Positions 1-8,219 of a DNA stretch of 64,000 bases are shown here, one piece after another; the stretch's first letter is position 1; each line of letters starts with the position of its first letter. Position numbers and translations under genes: made by a program. The notes under the pieces are model-generated. The model worked only from the letters and a program-made list of their open reading frames with translations, searched no databases and was not told the DNA's origin. The DNA is from Pseudodonghicola flavimaris (GTDB lineage Bacteria; Pseudomonadota; Alphaproteobacteria; Rhodobacterales; Rhodobacteraceae), in the NCBI RefSeq assembly GCF_030164425.1, contig NZ_JASNJD010000001.1, forward strand, positions 124,001-188,000, written 5' to 3'.

Positions 1-749
1 ATCTGGCCGCCGGCGATCTCGATACACTGGCCGTTGATGCTCTGCGATCCGGGGCCGACCAGCCACATCGCCGCGGCGGCGACCTCTTCGGGTTCGATCA
101 GCCGTTTGTGGCGGTTCTCCTCCACCATCATCGCGCGGGCCTGTTCGGCGCTGAGCCCGGTTCGCTGGGCGATGGTTTCGGTGTTGCGGGTCACGATCGG
201 CGTGTCGACATAGCCCGGGCAGATGGCGTTGAAGGTCAGGGCGCTGCCCATGAAATCCTCTGACAGCGATCGGGTCAGACCGATCAGCCCGTGCTTCGAG
301 GCAGAGTAGCCCGCCGCGCCCTTGAGACCGTGCAGCCCGGCGATCGAGGCGATGGTGATCACCCGGCCCCAGCCGCTGGCAACCATGCCGGGCAGGCATT
401 CGCGGATGGTCAGAAAGGCACCGTCCAGATTGGTGGCCATGATATTGCGCCACATCTCCAGAGAGGTCTTTTGCAGCGCGCGCCCCTCGGCGATGCCGGC
501 ATTGGCGACGCAGATCTGCACCGGCCCGCGCGCCTCGGTGGCGGCGGCGATCTTGGTCACCACGTCGTCCTCGTCCCGCACATCCATCGCCAGCCCGGTC
601 ATATTGACGCCGGCGACCGCGTCCAGCACCTCCTGCCGGCGACCGGTGATGGTGACCTGGGCGCCGGCCGCAGCCAATGCCTCGGCAATGGCCAGACCGA
701 TGCCGGTGCCGCCACCGGTCACCAGCGCGTGTTTTCCTGCGACTGTCAT
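1..749 (-). CDS. SDR-family NAD(P)-dependent oxidoreductase, 3' end cut by window
   Basis: Classical short-chain dehydrogenase/reductase that reduces or oxidises a small hydroxy/keto substrate in the cytoplasm. The N-terminus has the cofactor motif TGGGTGIG (about residues 11-18), an NAG motif in the middle (CVANAGIAEG), a catalytic Ser in ASIAG and the catalytic YSASK (Tyr148, Lys152). The last visible residues (NGQCIEIAGGQ) are the normal SDR C-terminus, so only a few residues are missing. The ATG at 747-749 is preceded by a GGGGGAG ribosome site. The fold resembles 3-hydroxybutyrate dehydrogenase and 3-oxoacyl-ACP reductase, but the substrate cannot be told from this sequence; no pathway partner is visible beside it. 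Confidence 0.85.
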   Translation of the reverse strand, partial: MTVAGKHALVTGGGTGIGLAIAEALAAAGAQVTITGRRQEVLDAVAGVNMTGLAMDVRDEDDVVTKIAAATEARGPVQICVANAGIAEGRALQKTSLEMWRNIMATNLDGAFLTIRECLPGMVASGWGRVITIASIAGLHGLKGAAGYSASKHGLIGLTRSLSEDFMGSALTFNAICPGYVDTPIVTRNTETIAQRTGLSAEQARAMMVEENRHKRLIEPEEVAAAAMWLVGPGSQSINGQCIEIAGGQ

Positions 750-945
750 GAAACTCCCCCGTTCGTATCCCGTGTCTGTCGTCACGCCAGGCGCCCCTCA
801 TGTCGCCTGTCTCCTCGCGGCTCACCCTATCGGCCGGCGCCGGGCAGGCAAGCGCGCCGTCCCGTCACTTTACTTACCCATTCATGACTGCGAATGTGTT
901 CGCGGCCCCGGGGAGGGCCGGAGACCGGAGGGTCAGGGAGGAACC

Positions 946-1932
946 ATGATCAACGTCATCACCGCGCGCATCGGGCGCCACCATATCGCAGCCGCGTCGA
1001 TCGGTCTTGCGGCGTTTTGCGCCGGGCCGGTCGGGGCCAGCGAGGATATCGCCGATCAATATCCGCAATCGGAACTCTATTCGAAACCGGTGGAGGTGAT
1101 CCCGCATGTCTTCTCCGCCATCGGGGCGACGGCGCCGCCGACCTATGAGAACGCCGGGCACAACAACAACCTCTCCTTCATTGTCACCGACGAGGGCGTG
1201 GTGGTGATCAACGCCGGCGCCTCCGCCCGGTTGGCCGCGGCGCTGCATGAGGAGATTCGGCGCGTCACCGATCAGCCGGTGGTTCTGGTCATCAACGAGA
1301 ACGGCCAGGGCCATGCGATGCTGGGCAACAGCTATTGGCGCGATCAGGGGGTCGATATCCTCGCCCATGTCGATGCGGTGGCCGAGACCGAGGAGAACGG
1401 CGATTTCATCCTGCAGGGGATGCAGCGCTACAATCGCGACAAGGCGGAAGGCACCCGGGTGGAACATGCCAATCTGACCTTCGAGGAGGGCTATGACCTC
1501 AGCCTCGGTGGGGTGGAGATCAAGGTGCTGCATCTGGGGCCGGCGCATGATCCGGGCGATCTGCAGGTCTGGATCCCGGCGTGGGAGATCATGATCACCG
1601 GCGATATCGCCTTTCACGAACGGATGCTGCCGATCTTCGAGGACACCTGCACCAGCTGCTGGCTGGAAACCTGGACCGAGAAGCTGGAGCCGTTGGCGCC
1701 GACCTATGTGATCCCGGGGCACGGGCATCCGACGAATTTCGCCCAGGTGCGGCGCTATACCCACGATTATCTGGTGGACCTGCGCGAAAAGATAGGCGCA
1801 CATATCGAAGAGGGCGGCGATCTGGCCGGGGCCTATTATGTGGACCAGTCCAGATGGGCGCATCTGGATACATTCGAGGAACTGGCGACGAAGAACGCAG
1901 GCCGCGTTTTCGCCGAGATGGAGTGGGAATGA
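946..1932 (+). CDS. Secreted MBL-fold metallo-hydrolase-like protein with degenerate first zinc motif
   Basis: 328 residues. A Sec signal peptide (hydrophobic stretch about 13-30, cleavage near VGAS-E) points to the periplasm. The fold is metallo-beta-lactamase: GHNNNLSFIV strand entry, GPAHDPGDLQV (His201, Asp204), ITGD (Asp220) and IPGHGHPT (His259/261). The usual HxHxDH zinc motif is replaced by NENGQGH at 117-123, so at most part of the site remains. The layout resembles SoxH / quinoprotein-relay MBL proteins, which often act in periplasmic sulfur or alcohol oxidation; this is family resemblance only. The start at 946 is chosen because AGGGAGGAACC precedes it and the signal peptide begins there; the longer frame upstream lacks a signal. 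Whether it is catalytic is open. Confidence 0.82.
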   Translation: MINVITARIGRHHIAAASIGLAAFCAGPVGASEDIADQYPQSELYSKPVEVIPHVFSAIGATAPPTYENAGHNNNLSFIVTDEGVVVINAGASARLAAALHEEIRRVTDQPVVLVINENGQGHAMLGNSYWRDQGVDILAHVDAVAETEENGDFILQGMQRYNRDKAEGTRVEHANLTFEEGYDLSLGGVEIKVLHLGPAHDPGDLQVWIPAWEIMITGDIAFHERMLPIFEDTCTSCWLETWTEKLEPLAPTYVIPGHGHPTNFAQVRRYTHDYLVDLREKIGAHIEEGGDLAGAYYVDQSRWAHLDTFEELATKNAGRVFAEMEWE

Positions 1933-1935
1933 CCC

Positions 1936-1980
1936 AAATTTCTTCGAAGAAATTTGCCGAGATTTTTGGGAAAAATCTCG
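1936..1980. repeat. Twin palindromes (20-bp perfect palindrome plus 10-bp-stem hairpin)
   Basis: Four bases after the stop of the MBL gene lies a perfect 20-bp palindrome (1936-1955, AAATTTCTTC and its complement) followed two bases later by a hairpin with a 10-bp stem and GGG loop (1958-1980, CGAGATTTTT / AAAAATCTCG). Both are AT-rich in a GC-rich genome. The second has T-runs inside the stem and could terminate transcription in either direction; the first looks more like a protein-binding or repeat element. Function is inferred from symmetry only. Confidence 0.7.
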
Positions 1981-2006
1981 CAGCCTTCCCGGTGCGGGGC
2001 TGAGCC

Positions 2007-2456
2007 ATGCGACGGATCGATCTGCCGCCGCTGTGGTTGCTGGGGAGCGCCCTGCTGGCCTGGGCGCAGGGCCGTTACCTGTCGCTGGGGCTGAGCTTCG
2101 GCGGCGATTGGGCGCAGTTCCTCGGCGGGCTTCTGGTCGGGGCGGGTCTGCTGCTGATGCTGCTGGCGGTCTACGAGCTGCGCCGCCAGCGCACCACCGT
2201 CATGCCGCATCGGGTGCCGGACCGGCTGGTGCAATCGGGCATCTACAGCCGCAGCCGCAACCCGATCTATCTGGGCGATGTGCTGGTGTTGGGCGGCCTG
2301 ATCCTGCGCTTCGACGCGGTTCTGGCACTGCCTTTGCTACCTATTCTGACCTGGGTGCTGGAGCGCCGCTTCATCGTTCCGGAAGAAGATCGCATGCGAC
2401 GCAAATATCGCGCGGATTTCGCGCGTTACGAACAGAAGGTACGCAGATGGGTGTAG
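2007..2456 (+). CDS. Isoprenylcysteine carboxyl methyltransferase (ICMT/PEMT)-family membrane protein
   Basis: 149 residues, integral membrane. Two or three hydrophobic segments fill the first 60 residues and another lies about 90-112. The C-terminal half carries the ICMT/PEMT signature: VQSGIYSRSRNPIYLGD, then RFIVPEEDRMRRKY and a final RVRRW-like end (EQKVRRWV), which bind S-adenosylmethionine. Bacterial members methylate unknown, probably lipid or small-molecule, substrates; the true substrate cannot be deduced. Length matches the family. It follows the twin palindromes, with only a weak GGGGCTGA ribosome site before ATG 2007. Confidence 0.8.
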   Translation: MRRIDLPPLWLLGSALLAWAQGRYLSLGLSFGGDWAQFLGGLLVGAGLLLMLLAVYELRRQRTTVMPHRVPDRLVQSGIYSRSRNPIYLGDVLVLGGLILRFDAVLALPLLPILTWVLERRFIVPEEDRMRRKYRADFARYEQKVRRWV

Positions 2457-2586
2457 CTCATATGTATCATTTGACGCAGGCCCCGCTTGCTGCGCTTGCG
2501 AAATTTTGTTGCGCGGGATAGGTGAGTAATTTGCAAACTGTACCGAATTTCGTCCGGACCACGGGCGTCAGAGGGGGAATGAATAG

Positions 2587-4158
2587 GTGAAGATAGGGAC
2601 ACCGAAGGAAATCTACGACGGCGAAGCGCGCGTCGCGATGACGCCTGATTCTGCGCTGCAGCTGCAGAAACTCGGGTATGACTGCGCCATCGAAACCGGC
2701 GCCGGTGCGGCGGCCGGGTTTTCGGATGCCGCCTATGAGGCCGCTGGGGTCGAGATCGTCAAGACCGCTGCCGCCCTGTGGAAAGAGGCCGACATCATCG
2801 CCAAGGTGCGTCAGCCGAACGACACCGAGCTGAAGCGGCTGACCCAGGACAAGACTCTGATCTCGTTCTTCAATCCCGGCGGGAACGAAGAGGGGCTGGA
2901 GCTGGCCAAATCGAAGGGCGCCGCGGTCATCGCCATGGAAATGGTGCCGCGGATCAGTCGCGCCCAGAAGATGGACGCGCTGAGCTCGATGGCCAACATC
3001 GCCGGCTATCGCGCGGTGATCGAGGCGGGCAACAACTTCGGCCGTTTCTTCACCGGTCAGGTGACGGCCGCGGGCAAGGTGCCCCCCGCCAAGGTGCTGA
3101 TCGTCGGCGCCGGCGTCGCGGGTCTGGCCGCGATCGGCACCGCGACCTCGCTGGGGGCGATCACTTACGCCTTCGACGTGCGGCCGGAAGTGGCCGAACA
3201 GGTCGAATCGATGGGCGCCGAGTTCGTCTATCTCGATTTCGAGGAAGAGCAGCAGGACGGCGCCGCCACCGGCGGCTATGCCAGCGTCTCCAGCCCCGAG
3301 TTCCGCGAAGCCCAGCTGGCCAAGTTCCGCGAATTGGCGCCGGAGGTGGACATCGTGATCACCACCGCGCTGATCCCGAACCGCGAGGCCCCCGAGCTCT
3401 GGACCGAGGACATGGTGCAGGCGATGAAACCGGGATCGGTGATCGTCGACCTCGCCGCCGAGAAGGGCGGCAACTGCAAGCTGACCGTCAAGGACGAGAA
3501 GATCGTCACCGACAACGGTGTCACCATCATCGGCTACACCGATTTCCCCAGCCGGATGGCGGCGCAGGCCTCGACGCTCTATGCCACCAACATCCGTCAC
3601 ATGATGACCGATCTGACGCCCGAGAAGGACGGAAAGATCGTGCACAACATGGAAGACGACGTGATCCGGGGCGCCACCGTCACCTTCGAGGGCGAAATCA
3701 CCTTCCCGCCGCCGCCGCCGAAAGTGGCTGCCATCGCGGCGCAGAAGAAGGAAAAACCGAAGGAACTGACGCCGGAGGAAATCCGGGCGCAGGAAGTCGC
3801 CGCCTTCAAGGCGCAGACCAAGACCCAGGTGAGCCTGCTGGTGATCGGTGCGGTGCTGCTGCTGGGCGTCGGCCTGGTGGCTCCGGCCAGCTTTATGCAG
3901 CACTTCATCGTCTTCGTGCTGGCCGTCTTCGTCGGCTTCCAGGTGATCTGGAACGTCAGCCATTCGCTGCACACGCCGCTGATGGCCGTGACCAACGCGA
4001 TCTCGTCGATCATCATTCTGGGCGCCCTGATGCAGATCGGCTCTGGCTCCTGGCTCGTGATCCTGCTCGCCGCGCTGTCGGTCTTCATGGCCGGCATCAA
4101 CATCTTCGGCGGCTTCCTCGTGACCCGGCGCATGCTCGCCATGTTCCAGAAATCGTAA
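2587..4158 (+). CDS. pntA: NAD(P) transhydrogenase subunit alpha
   Basis: 523 residues. With PntB it couples hydride transfer from NADH to NADP+ to proton re-entry across the inner membrane, supplying NADPH. Residues 1 to about 370 form the NAD(H)-binding domain I; the opening [17 protein letters not shown] matches the family, and a Rossmann [18 protein letters not shown] lies near 174. After a proline/lysine linker ([10 protein letters not shown]) come about four transmembrane helices (roughly 415-510) of domain II. Alpha-1 and alpha-2 are therefore fused as in E. coli PntA. The start is GTG at 2587, preceded by AGAGGGGGA. pntB begins 13 bases after the stop with an AAGGAGTAGGGG ribosome site, so the two are one operon. 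Confidence 0.96.
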   Translation: MKIGTPKEIYDGEARVAMTPDSALQLQKLGYDCAIETGAGAAAGFSDAAYEAAGVEIVKTAAALWKEADIIAKVRQPNDTELKRLTQDKTLISFFNPGGNEEGLELAKSKGAAVIAMEMVPRISRAQKMDALSSMANIAGYRAVIEAGNNFGRFFTGQVTAAGKVPPAKVLIVGAGVAGLAAIGTATSLGAITYAFDVRPEVAEQVESMGAEFVYLDFEEEQQDGAATGGYASVSSPEFREAQLAKFRELAPEVDIVITTALIPNREAPELWTEDMVQAMKPGSVIVDLAAEKGGNCKLTVKDEKIVTDNGVTIIGYTDFPSRMAAQASTLYATNIRHMMTDLTPEKDGKIVHNMEDDVIRGATVTFEGEITFPPPPPKVAAIAAQKKEKPKELTPEEIRAQEVAAFKAQTKTQVSLLVIGAVLLLGVGLVAPASFMQHFIVFVLAVFVGFQVIWNVSHSLHTPLMAVTNAISSIIILGALMQIGSGSWLVILLAALSVFMAGINIFGGFLVTRRMLAMFQKS

Positions 4159-4171
4159 GGAGTAGGGGATA

Positions 4172-5605
4172 ATGGAATTCGGATTTACCACGGCGGCCTA
4201 TGTCGTCTCCGCCGTCCTCTTCATCCTGTCGCTGGGCGGGCTGTCGGGCCAGGAAAGCGCCAAGCGCGCGGTCTGGTACGGCATCGCCGGCATGGCGCTG
4301 GCGGTTGTCGCAACGCTGATCGGCCCCGGTGCCGGCCTGTGGCTGCTGTCTGTCGTGCTGATCGCCGGCGGTGGCATCATCGGCTATTTCGTCGCCAAGC
4401 GGGTGCAGATGACCGAGATGCCGCAGCTGGTCGCGGCAATGCACAGCCTCGTCGGTCTGGCAGCGGTCTTCGTCGGCTTCAACGCGCATATCGAAGCGGC
4501 CCGCGTCGCGGCCATGAGCCCCGAGACGCGCGAGGCGCTGACCGGTTTCGCCGCCCTGCTGGCGCATAAGTCCCCGGTTGAGCTGAACATCCTGAAGGTC
4601 GAGCTGTTCCTGGGCATCTTCATCGGTGCGGTGACCTTCACCGGCTCGGTGATCGCCTTCGGCAAGCTGGCGGGCAAGGTGACCTCGAAGGCCACCAAAC
4701 TGCCGGGCGGCCACATGCTGAACGCCAGCGCGGCGATCCTGTCGCTGATCCTGCTCTTTCTCTACATGGGCGGCGCCGGCGGCTGGACGCTGGTGGTGAT
4801 GACGCTGCTGGCCTTCTTCATCGGCTATCACCTGATCATGGGCATCGGCGGCGCCGACATGCCGGTGGTGGTGTCGATGCTGAACAGCTACTCGGGCTGG
4901 GCGGCGGCGGCGATCGGCTTCTCGCTGGGCAACGATCTGCTGATCGTGGTCGGGGCGTTGGTCGGCTCCTCCGGTGCAATCCTGTCCTACATCATGTGCA
5001 AGGCGATGAACCGTTCCTTCGTCTCGGTGATCCTGGGCGGCTTCGGCGGCGCAGCCGGTCCGCAGATGGAGGTCGAGGGCGAACAGGTGGCGATCGACGC
5101 CGACGGTGTGGCCGCGGCGCTGAACGATGCCGACAGCGTGATCATCGTGCCGGGCTATGGCATGGCGGTGGCGCAGGCGCAGAACGCGGTCAGCGACCTG
5201 ACCCGCAAGCTGCGCTCCAAGGGCAAGAACGTCCGCTTCGCCATCCACCCGGTGGCGGGCCGTCTGCCGGGGCACATGAACGTGCTGCTGGCCGAGGCGA
5301 AGGTGCCCTATGACATCGTGATGGAGATGGACGAGATCAACGATGACTTCCCGGAGACGGATGTGGTCATCGTGATCGGGTCGAACGACATCGTGAACCC
5401 GGCGGCGCAGGAAGACCCGAACTCGCCCATCGCCGGCATGCCGGTGCTGGAAGTCTGGAAGGCGAAACAGGTGTTCGTGTCCAAGCGCGGTCAGGGCACT
5501 GGCTATTCCGGGATCGAGAACCCGCTGTTCTACAAAGAGAATACGCGGATGTTCTACGGCGATGCCAAGGACAGCCTGGACAAGTTGATCCCGCTGATCG
5601 ACTGA
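4172..5605 (+). CDS. pntB: NAD(P) transhydrogenase subunit beta
   Basis: 477 residues. It forms the rest of the proton channel (about eight or nine hydrophobic helices up to about residue 260) and the NADP(H)-binding domain III (about 300-477), recognisable from [35 protein letters not shown] and the [10 protein letters not shown] loop near the end. Length is normal for PntB. It is the last gene of pntAB; its stop lies inside a small hairpin shared with the convergent operon that follows. Confidence 0.97.
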   Translation: MEFGFTTAAYVVSAVLFILSLGGLSGQESAKRAVWYGIAGMALAVVATLIGPGAGLWLLSVVLIAGGGIIGYFVAKRVQMTEMPQLVAAMHSLVGLAAVFVGFNAHIEAARVAAMSPETREALTGFAALLAHKSPVELNILKVELFLGIFIGAVTFTGSVIAFGKLAGKVTSKATKLPGGHMLNASAAILSLILLFLYMGGAGGWTLVVMTLLAFFIGYHLIMGIGGADMPVVVSMLNSYSGWAAAAIGFSLGNDLLIVVGALVGSSGAILSYIMCKAMNRSFVSVILGGFGGAAGPQMEVEGEQVAIDADGVAAALNDADSVIIVPGYGMAVAQAQNAVSDLTRKLRSKGKNVRFAIHPVAGRLPGHMNVLLAEAKVPYDIVMEMDEINDDFPETDVVIVIGSNDIVNPAAQEDPNSPIAGMPVLEVWKAKQVFVSKRGQGTGYSGIENPLFYKENTRMFYGDAKDSLDKLIPLID

Positions 5606-5618
5606 CGGCTCAGCCGTC
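5604..5618. terminator. Short hairpin between convergent stops
   Basis: GACGGC-TCA-GCCGTC forms a 6-bp GC-rich stem that spans the TGA of pntB and the TCA (stop) of the minus-strand operon. There is no T-tract, so it is at best a weak bidirectional terminator or a 3'-end stabiliser. Confidence 0.35.
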
Positions 5619-6029
5619 GTCCTGCCGGGCGTGATCCTCGATCGCGTCCAGCAGGACCCCCTGCACGGTGGCGATCGTCCGGGTCACCTCGGTGCGGAAA
5701 CCGGTCATCGCGGCCTCTGTCATGGCCCGGTCGAAAGGCCGGGCCATTGCCGTTTCCACCAGCGCGGTCCGGGCGGCGACGATGCGGTGCAGGGCCTGGC
5801 GCACCTCCTCCTGATGCTCAGACAGCGCGGCGTTGAAATCGCGGCGGTATTCACGCGGGAACAGCGCCTGATGGGCGTCGGGCCCCAGCAGCAGGTTGCG
5901 CATCCGGTTCAGCTGCAGCAGGGTGCCGACGCTGACCGCATTGCCCAGCAGCGAGACCGATAGCACGCCGATCAGAATCAGCCGGCCGCGATTGCTGCGG
6001 CGGCGCGGCGGGGTGTCGATACCGGTCAT
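5610..6029 (-). CDS. Periplasmic heavy-metal-sensor-like protein (CnrX/Metal_resist type)
   Basis: 139 residues. A short basic N-terminus (PPRRRSNRGR) is followed by one membrane anchor (about 17-40), then an all-helical periplasmic domain rich in Arg, Glu and Ala with the 'EYRRDFNAALSEHQEEVRQAL' type of pattern seen in the Metal_resist/CpxP-CnrX group. His53, His72, His81 and His133 could bind metal, but the pattern of known CnrX ligands is not clearly reproduced. It is the last gene of the sigma operon and its ATG overlaps the stop of the preceding gene by four bases (ATGA), implying translational coupling. The likely role is to hold the anti-sigma factor until an envelope or metal signal arrives; this role is inferred from context. 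Confidence 0.72.
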   Translation of the reverse strand: MTGIDTPPRRRSNRGRLILIGVLSVSLLGNAVSVGTLLQLNRMRNLLLGPDAHQALFPREYRRDFNAALSEHQEEVRQALHRIVAARTALVETAMARPFDRAMTEAAMTGFRTEVTRTIATVQGVLLDAIEDHARQDDG

Positions 6030-6373
6030 CTCAGTCCTCCCATCAGACCCAGGCCATCGGTGACGGTGCCGATCAGCACCACGAGTTCGCTGGAAATTCC
6101 CAGCATCGGCAGCGCCATGTATCCGGCCAGAACCCCCAGCGACAAAAGCGTGCCATAGCCGGCCAGCACCCCGCCGGGCGACAGCCGGGGGCGGTGGGAC
6201 GCGGCGGCCGGGGTGACCAGCCGGGTCAGCACCGCCCGGCTGAGCGCATCGGGATCGGCCCGGGCCTCCGGCGCGGCCGACAGGCTCTGGCGCAGCCACA
6301 GGTCGAATTCGGTGTCGTCCCCGGGCGGAGACGCGACCGGCGGAAGGGGGGCGGGGGGCTGTCTGTCTGTCAT
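6026..6373 (-). CDS. Single-pass membrane protein, putative anti-sigma factor
   Basis: 115 residues. The N-terminal part (1-60) is cytoplasmic and proline-rich, with a helical stretch TEFDLWLRQSLSAAPEARAD resembling the sigma-binding region of small CnrY-like anti-sigma factors; the C-terminal part (about 66-115) is hydrophobic and likely one hairpin or one or two membrane helices. No zinc-binding HxxxCxxC is present. It sits between the ECF sigma gene and the sensor gene with four-base overlaps on both sides. The assignment rests on position and architecture, not on clear sequence homology; it could also be an unrelated small membrane protein. Confidence 0.6.
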   Translation of the reverse strand: MTDRQPPAPLPPVASPPGDDTEFDLWLRQSLSAAPEARADPDALSRAVLTRLVTPAAASHRPRLSPGGVLAGYGTLLSLGVLAGYMALPMLGISSELVVLIGTVTDGLGLMGGLR

Positions 6374-6990
6374 CTGGATGTGCTCCCTGTCTTGGTGTCG
6401 CTGTCAGCCCGGGGGTGGCCCCGCGGACCCTCCTGCAGATCGCGGCGCAGCCGGCTACGGGCGCGGGCCAGCAGCTGTTCCACCGCGCCGGGGCTGGTGC
6501 CCATCGTCTGGGCGATTTCGGCCGTGTCCATCTCTGCCACGGCCCTGAGCAGGATCGCCATCCGCTGGCGATCCGGCAGGTCTTCGAGCACGGGTGTCAG
6601 CCGTGCCAGCTGGTTGCGCGCCTCCACCGTCTGCGCTGCATCGGGCGCCGGATCGGGCGGTTCGGCCGCCGCCTCCAGCGTCTCCAGCCCGAGGAACAGG
6701 CGCACCCCGCGCCGGCGTCGCTGATCGATACAGAGGTTCACCGCGATGCGGTAGAGCCAGGTCGACACCGCCGCCTTGCGAGGGTCGTAGCGGGCCGCCT
6801 GTTTCCAGGCCCGCAAGAAGACCTCCTGCGCGATATCCTCGCCATCCGCGACATTACCCAGGCTGCGCCCGGCAAAGGCCTGAATGCCGCCGCCGTAGAG
6901 GCGGATCAGCCCGGACAGCGCCGTCCGGTCCCCGGCGGCCATGGCGGCCACCAGGGTGCGCGCGTGGTCCTGAGGGGAGAGATCGCTCAC
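6370..6990 (-). CDS. ECF-type RNA polymerase sigma factor
   Basis: 206 residues. Region 2 (about 25-95) contains DGEDIAQEVFLRAWKQA and TWLYRIAVNLCIDQRRRR for core and -10 binding; region 4 (about 135-190) contains LPDRQRMAILLRAVAEMDTAEI followed by the helix-turn-helix TSPGAVEQLLARARSRLRR. The two are joined by an acidic, proline-rich linker. It is third in a minus-strand run, after the EF-hand and small secreted genes and before the anti-sigma and sensor genes. By analogy with CnrH it should direct its own operon and an unknown regulon. I found no convincing ECF promoter upstream of 7807. Confidence 0.93.
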   Translation of the reverse strand: MSDLSPQDHARTLVAAMAAGDRTALSGLIRLYGGGIQAFAGRSLGNVADGEDIAQEVFLRAWKQAARYDPRKAAVSTWLYRIAVNLCIDQRRRRGVRLFLGLETLEAAAEPPDPAPDAAQTVEARNQLARLTPVLEDLPDRQRMAILLRAVAEMDTAEIAQTMGTSPGAVEQLLARARSRLRRDLQEGPRGHPRADSDTKTGSTSR

Positions 6991-7029
6991 TCGTCCTCCA
7001 TTACCCTGGCGGCGCCCGGTGCGCCCGGA

Positions 7030-7329
7030 TCAGCGGGTGACCTGCCGGGTGCGGCCGCCGGTCTGCCCGTTGGGTCCCATCCGCGACACCGAGGTGGTCG
7101 ACTGGCCATCGCCGGTCACGCGGGTGCGGTTGCGCGTGGCGCTTTGGCCGTTCGCGGTGGTCGCGGTGGCGGAGGTTTGGCACATGGCGCTGCCGGCGCC
7201 ACGCAGACATTCGCGATTCTTCTGGATGGTGCCGCCATTATTGCCGGTGACGGTGACGGATTGGGCAGCCGCGGGCAGCGCGATGGCGAGGGCGAACAGC
7301 GCGGCGGTCAGGCGAAGGGATGTGGACAT
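7030..7329 (-). CDS. Small secreted Asn/Thr/Gly-rich protein of unknown function
   Basis: 99 residues. A clean signal peptide (about 1-22, ALPAAAQS) precedes a polar, low-complexity mature part dominated by Thr, Asn, Gly, Gln, Ser and Arg, with two cysteines (REC...AMC) that could form one disulfide and repeated TxNGQSxT-like segments. No family is recognised. A ribosome site (AGGAGATTTCC, reading the minus strand) precedes the start. It lies 39 bases upstream of the sigma gene and downstream of the EF-hand gene in the same direction, so it probably belongs to the same operon. Confidence 0.7.
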   Translation of the reverse strand: MSTSLRLTAALFALAIALPAAAQSVTVTGNNGGTIQKNRECLRGAGSAMCQTSATATTANGQSATRNRTRVTGDGQSTTSVSRMGPNGQTGGRTRQVTR

Positions 7330-7369
7330 TGGAAATCTCCTGTCAGGGGGGATGGGTCAGGGTGAGGGG

Positions 7370-7807
7370 TTATTGGGCCGGCGCCAGAAAGCGCGCGATC
7401 CGGGTGAATTCCTGCTGGCTGAGCACACCGTCGCTGTTGCTGTCGGCATAGGCGAAGCCGCGGGTCTGGGCGGTGTATTCGCTCAGTGTCAGAACACCGT
7501 CGCCATTGCTGTCCTGTTTCCAGATCTGGTTGCTGCGCGGTGTCCGGCCATTGGCCTGGCGGGCGCGGGCGGATTCGATCTCGGCCTTGGTCAGCTGGCC
7601 GTTGCCGTCGGCGTCCATCGCCGCGAACATCTGCCGCCGCAGCGCCAGAAACTCCTCCTGGCTGATCTGGCCGTCGCCATTGGCGTCGATCCGGGCAAAG
7701 GCCTGCTGGGCGCGGGCCTGGGCTTGGGCCGGCGGCGCGGCCAGGGGCGTCAGGCCGATCAGCGCCAGGGCGAGCGGCAGGGCCGGGGGTGTCAGTCGCT
7801 TGCTCAT
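7370..7807 (-). CDS. Secreted EF-hand (calcium-binding) protein
   Basis: 145 residues. The signal peptide runs to about residue 29 (PPAQAQA). The mature protein is a series of four EF-hand loops: DANGDGQISQEE, DADGNGQLTKAE, DSNGDGVLTLSE and DSNSDGVLSQQE, each with Asp at positions 1, 3 and 5 (Asp, Asn or Ser at 3) and Glu at 12. Calcium binding is therefore well supported; its partner is not. It is the first gene of the minus-strand run that includes the ECF sigma factor, with a GAGAGG ribosome site before ATG 7807. A periplasmic calcium or metal buffer, or a sensor feeding the sigma system, is an inference. Confidence 0.85.
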   Translation of the reverse strand: MSKRLTPPALPLALALIGLTPLAAPPAQAQARAQQAFARIDANGDGQISQEEFLALRRQMFAAMDADGNGQLTKAEIESARARQANGRTPRSNQIWKQDSNGDGVLTLSEYTAQTRGFAYADSNSDGVLSQQEFTRIARFLAPAQ

Positions 7808-8219
7808 GTGAACCTCTCGTCACTCGGTTATGCAGGTCTATACGCAGGGGCTGCGGCGGCCTGACGCGCGGCCGTCGGTTTTTTTCGCGGCCACTGCGGA
7901 AATCGCACGAGGCGGCAGGCGCCGCGCGGCGTAAGTTCAATCGGTATCAGGGAAATTCGGGCAGGGCGGGGCGGCGGAAATTTTCAAAGAGGCGAGCAAT
8001 CCGATCCGGGCTCAGACAGGTTGAGGGCGGCCGAAAAGTCAGCCTGATCGACCTGACGCTGCGGGGGGCGGCGGCGATCACCGGGATGAACGCGGCGCCC
8101 CACGGCATGCGCCACCTTCTCCGGTATGCAGTGGTATCCAGTTAAAGGTTTGAAATAAAAAGATTTTAATTGAGGTCTCGGTCACGTATAAGGGCGAGAT
8201 CACTGTCAAGGAACGCCCC
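7808..8219. other. 412-base intergenic region, divergent starts
   Basis: It separates the minus-strand EF-hand operon from the plus-strand DUF3422 gene and should hold both promoters. A run of T lies at about 7879-7885. The right-hand 70 bases are AT-rich compared with the surroundings (AAATAAAAAGATTTTAATTG at 8153-8172), and TATAAG occurs at 8187-8192, but no well-spaced -35/-10 pair is clear. An open frame crossing this stretch has no ribosome site or recognisable domain and is not called. Confidence 0.5.

Noticed and set aside
322-945. Open frame extending the MBL gene upstream by 208 codons
   Set aside because: It covers the SDR gene on the other strand, has no family sequence, and the signal peptide with a good ribosome site begins at 946.
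2457-2586. Promoter for pntAB beginning with TTGACG at 2471
   Set aside because: No acceptable -10 element at 16-18 bases; left unassigned.
2467-4191. 574-codon frame antisense to pntA
   Set aside because: His/Asp/Arg-rich shadow of a well-supported gene, as expected in high-GC DNA.
7789-8145. 118-codon frame in the divergent gap before DUF3422
   Set aside because: Begins inside the EF-hand gene, lacks a ribosome site and family sequence, and is Arg/Ser-rich.
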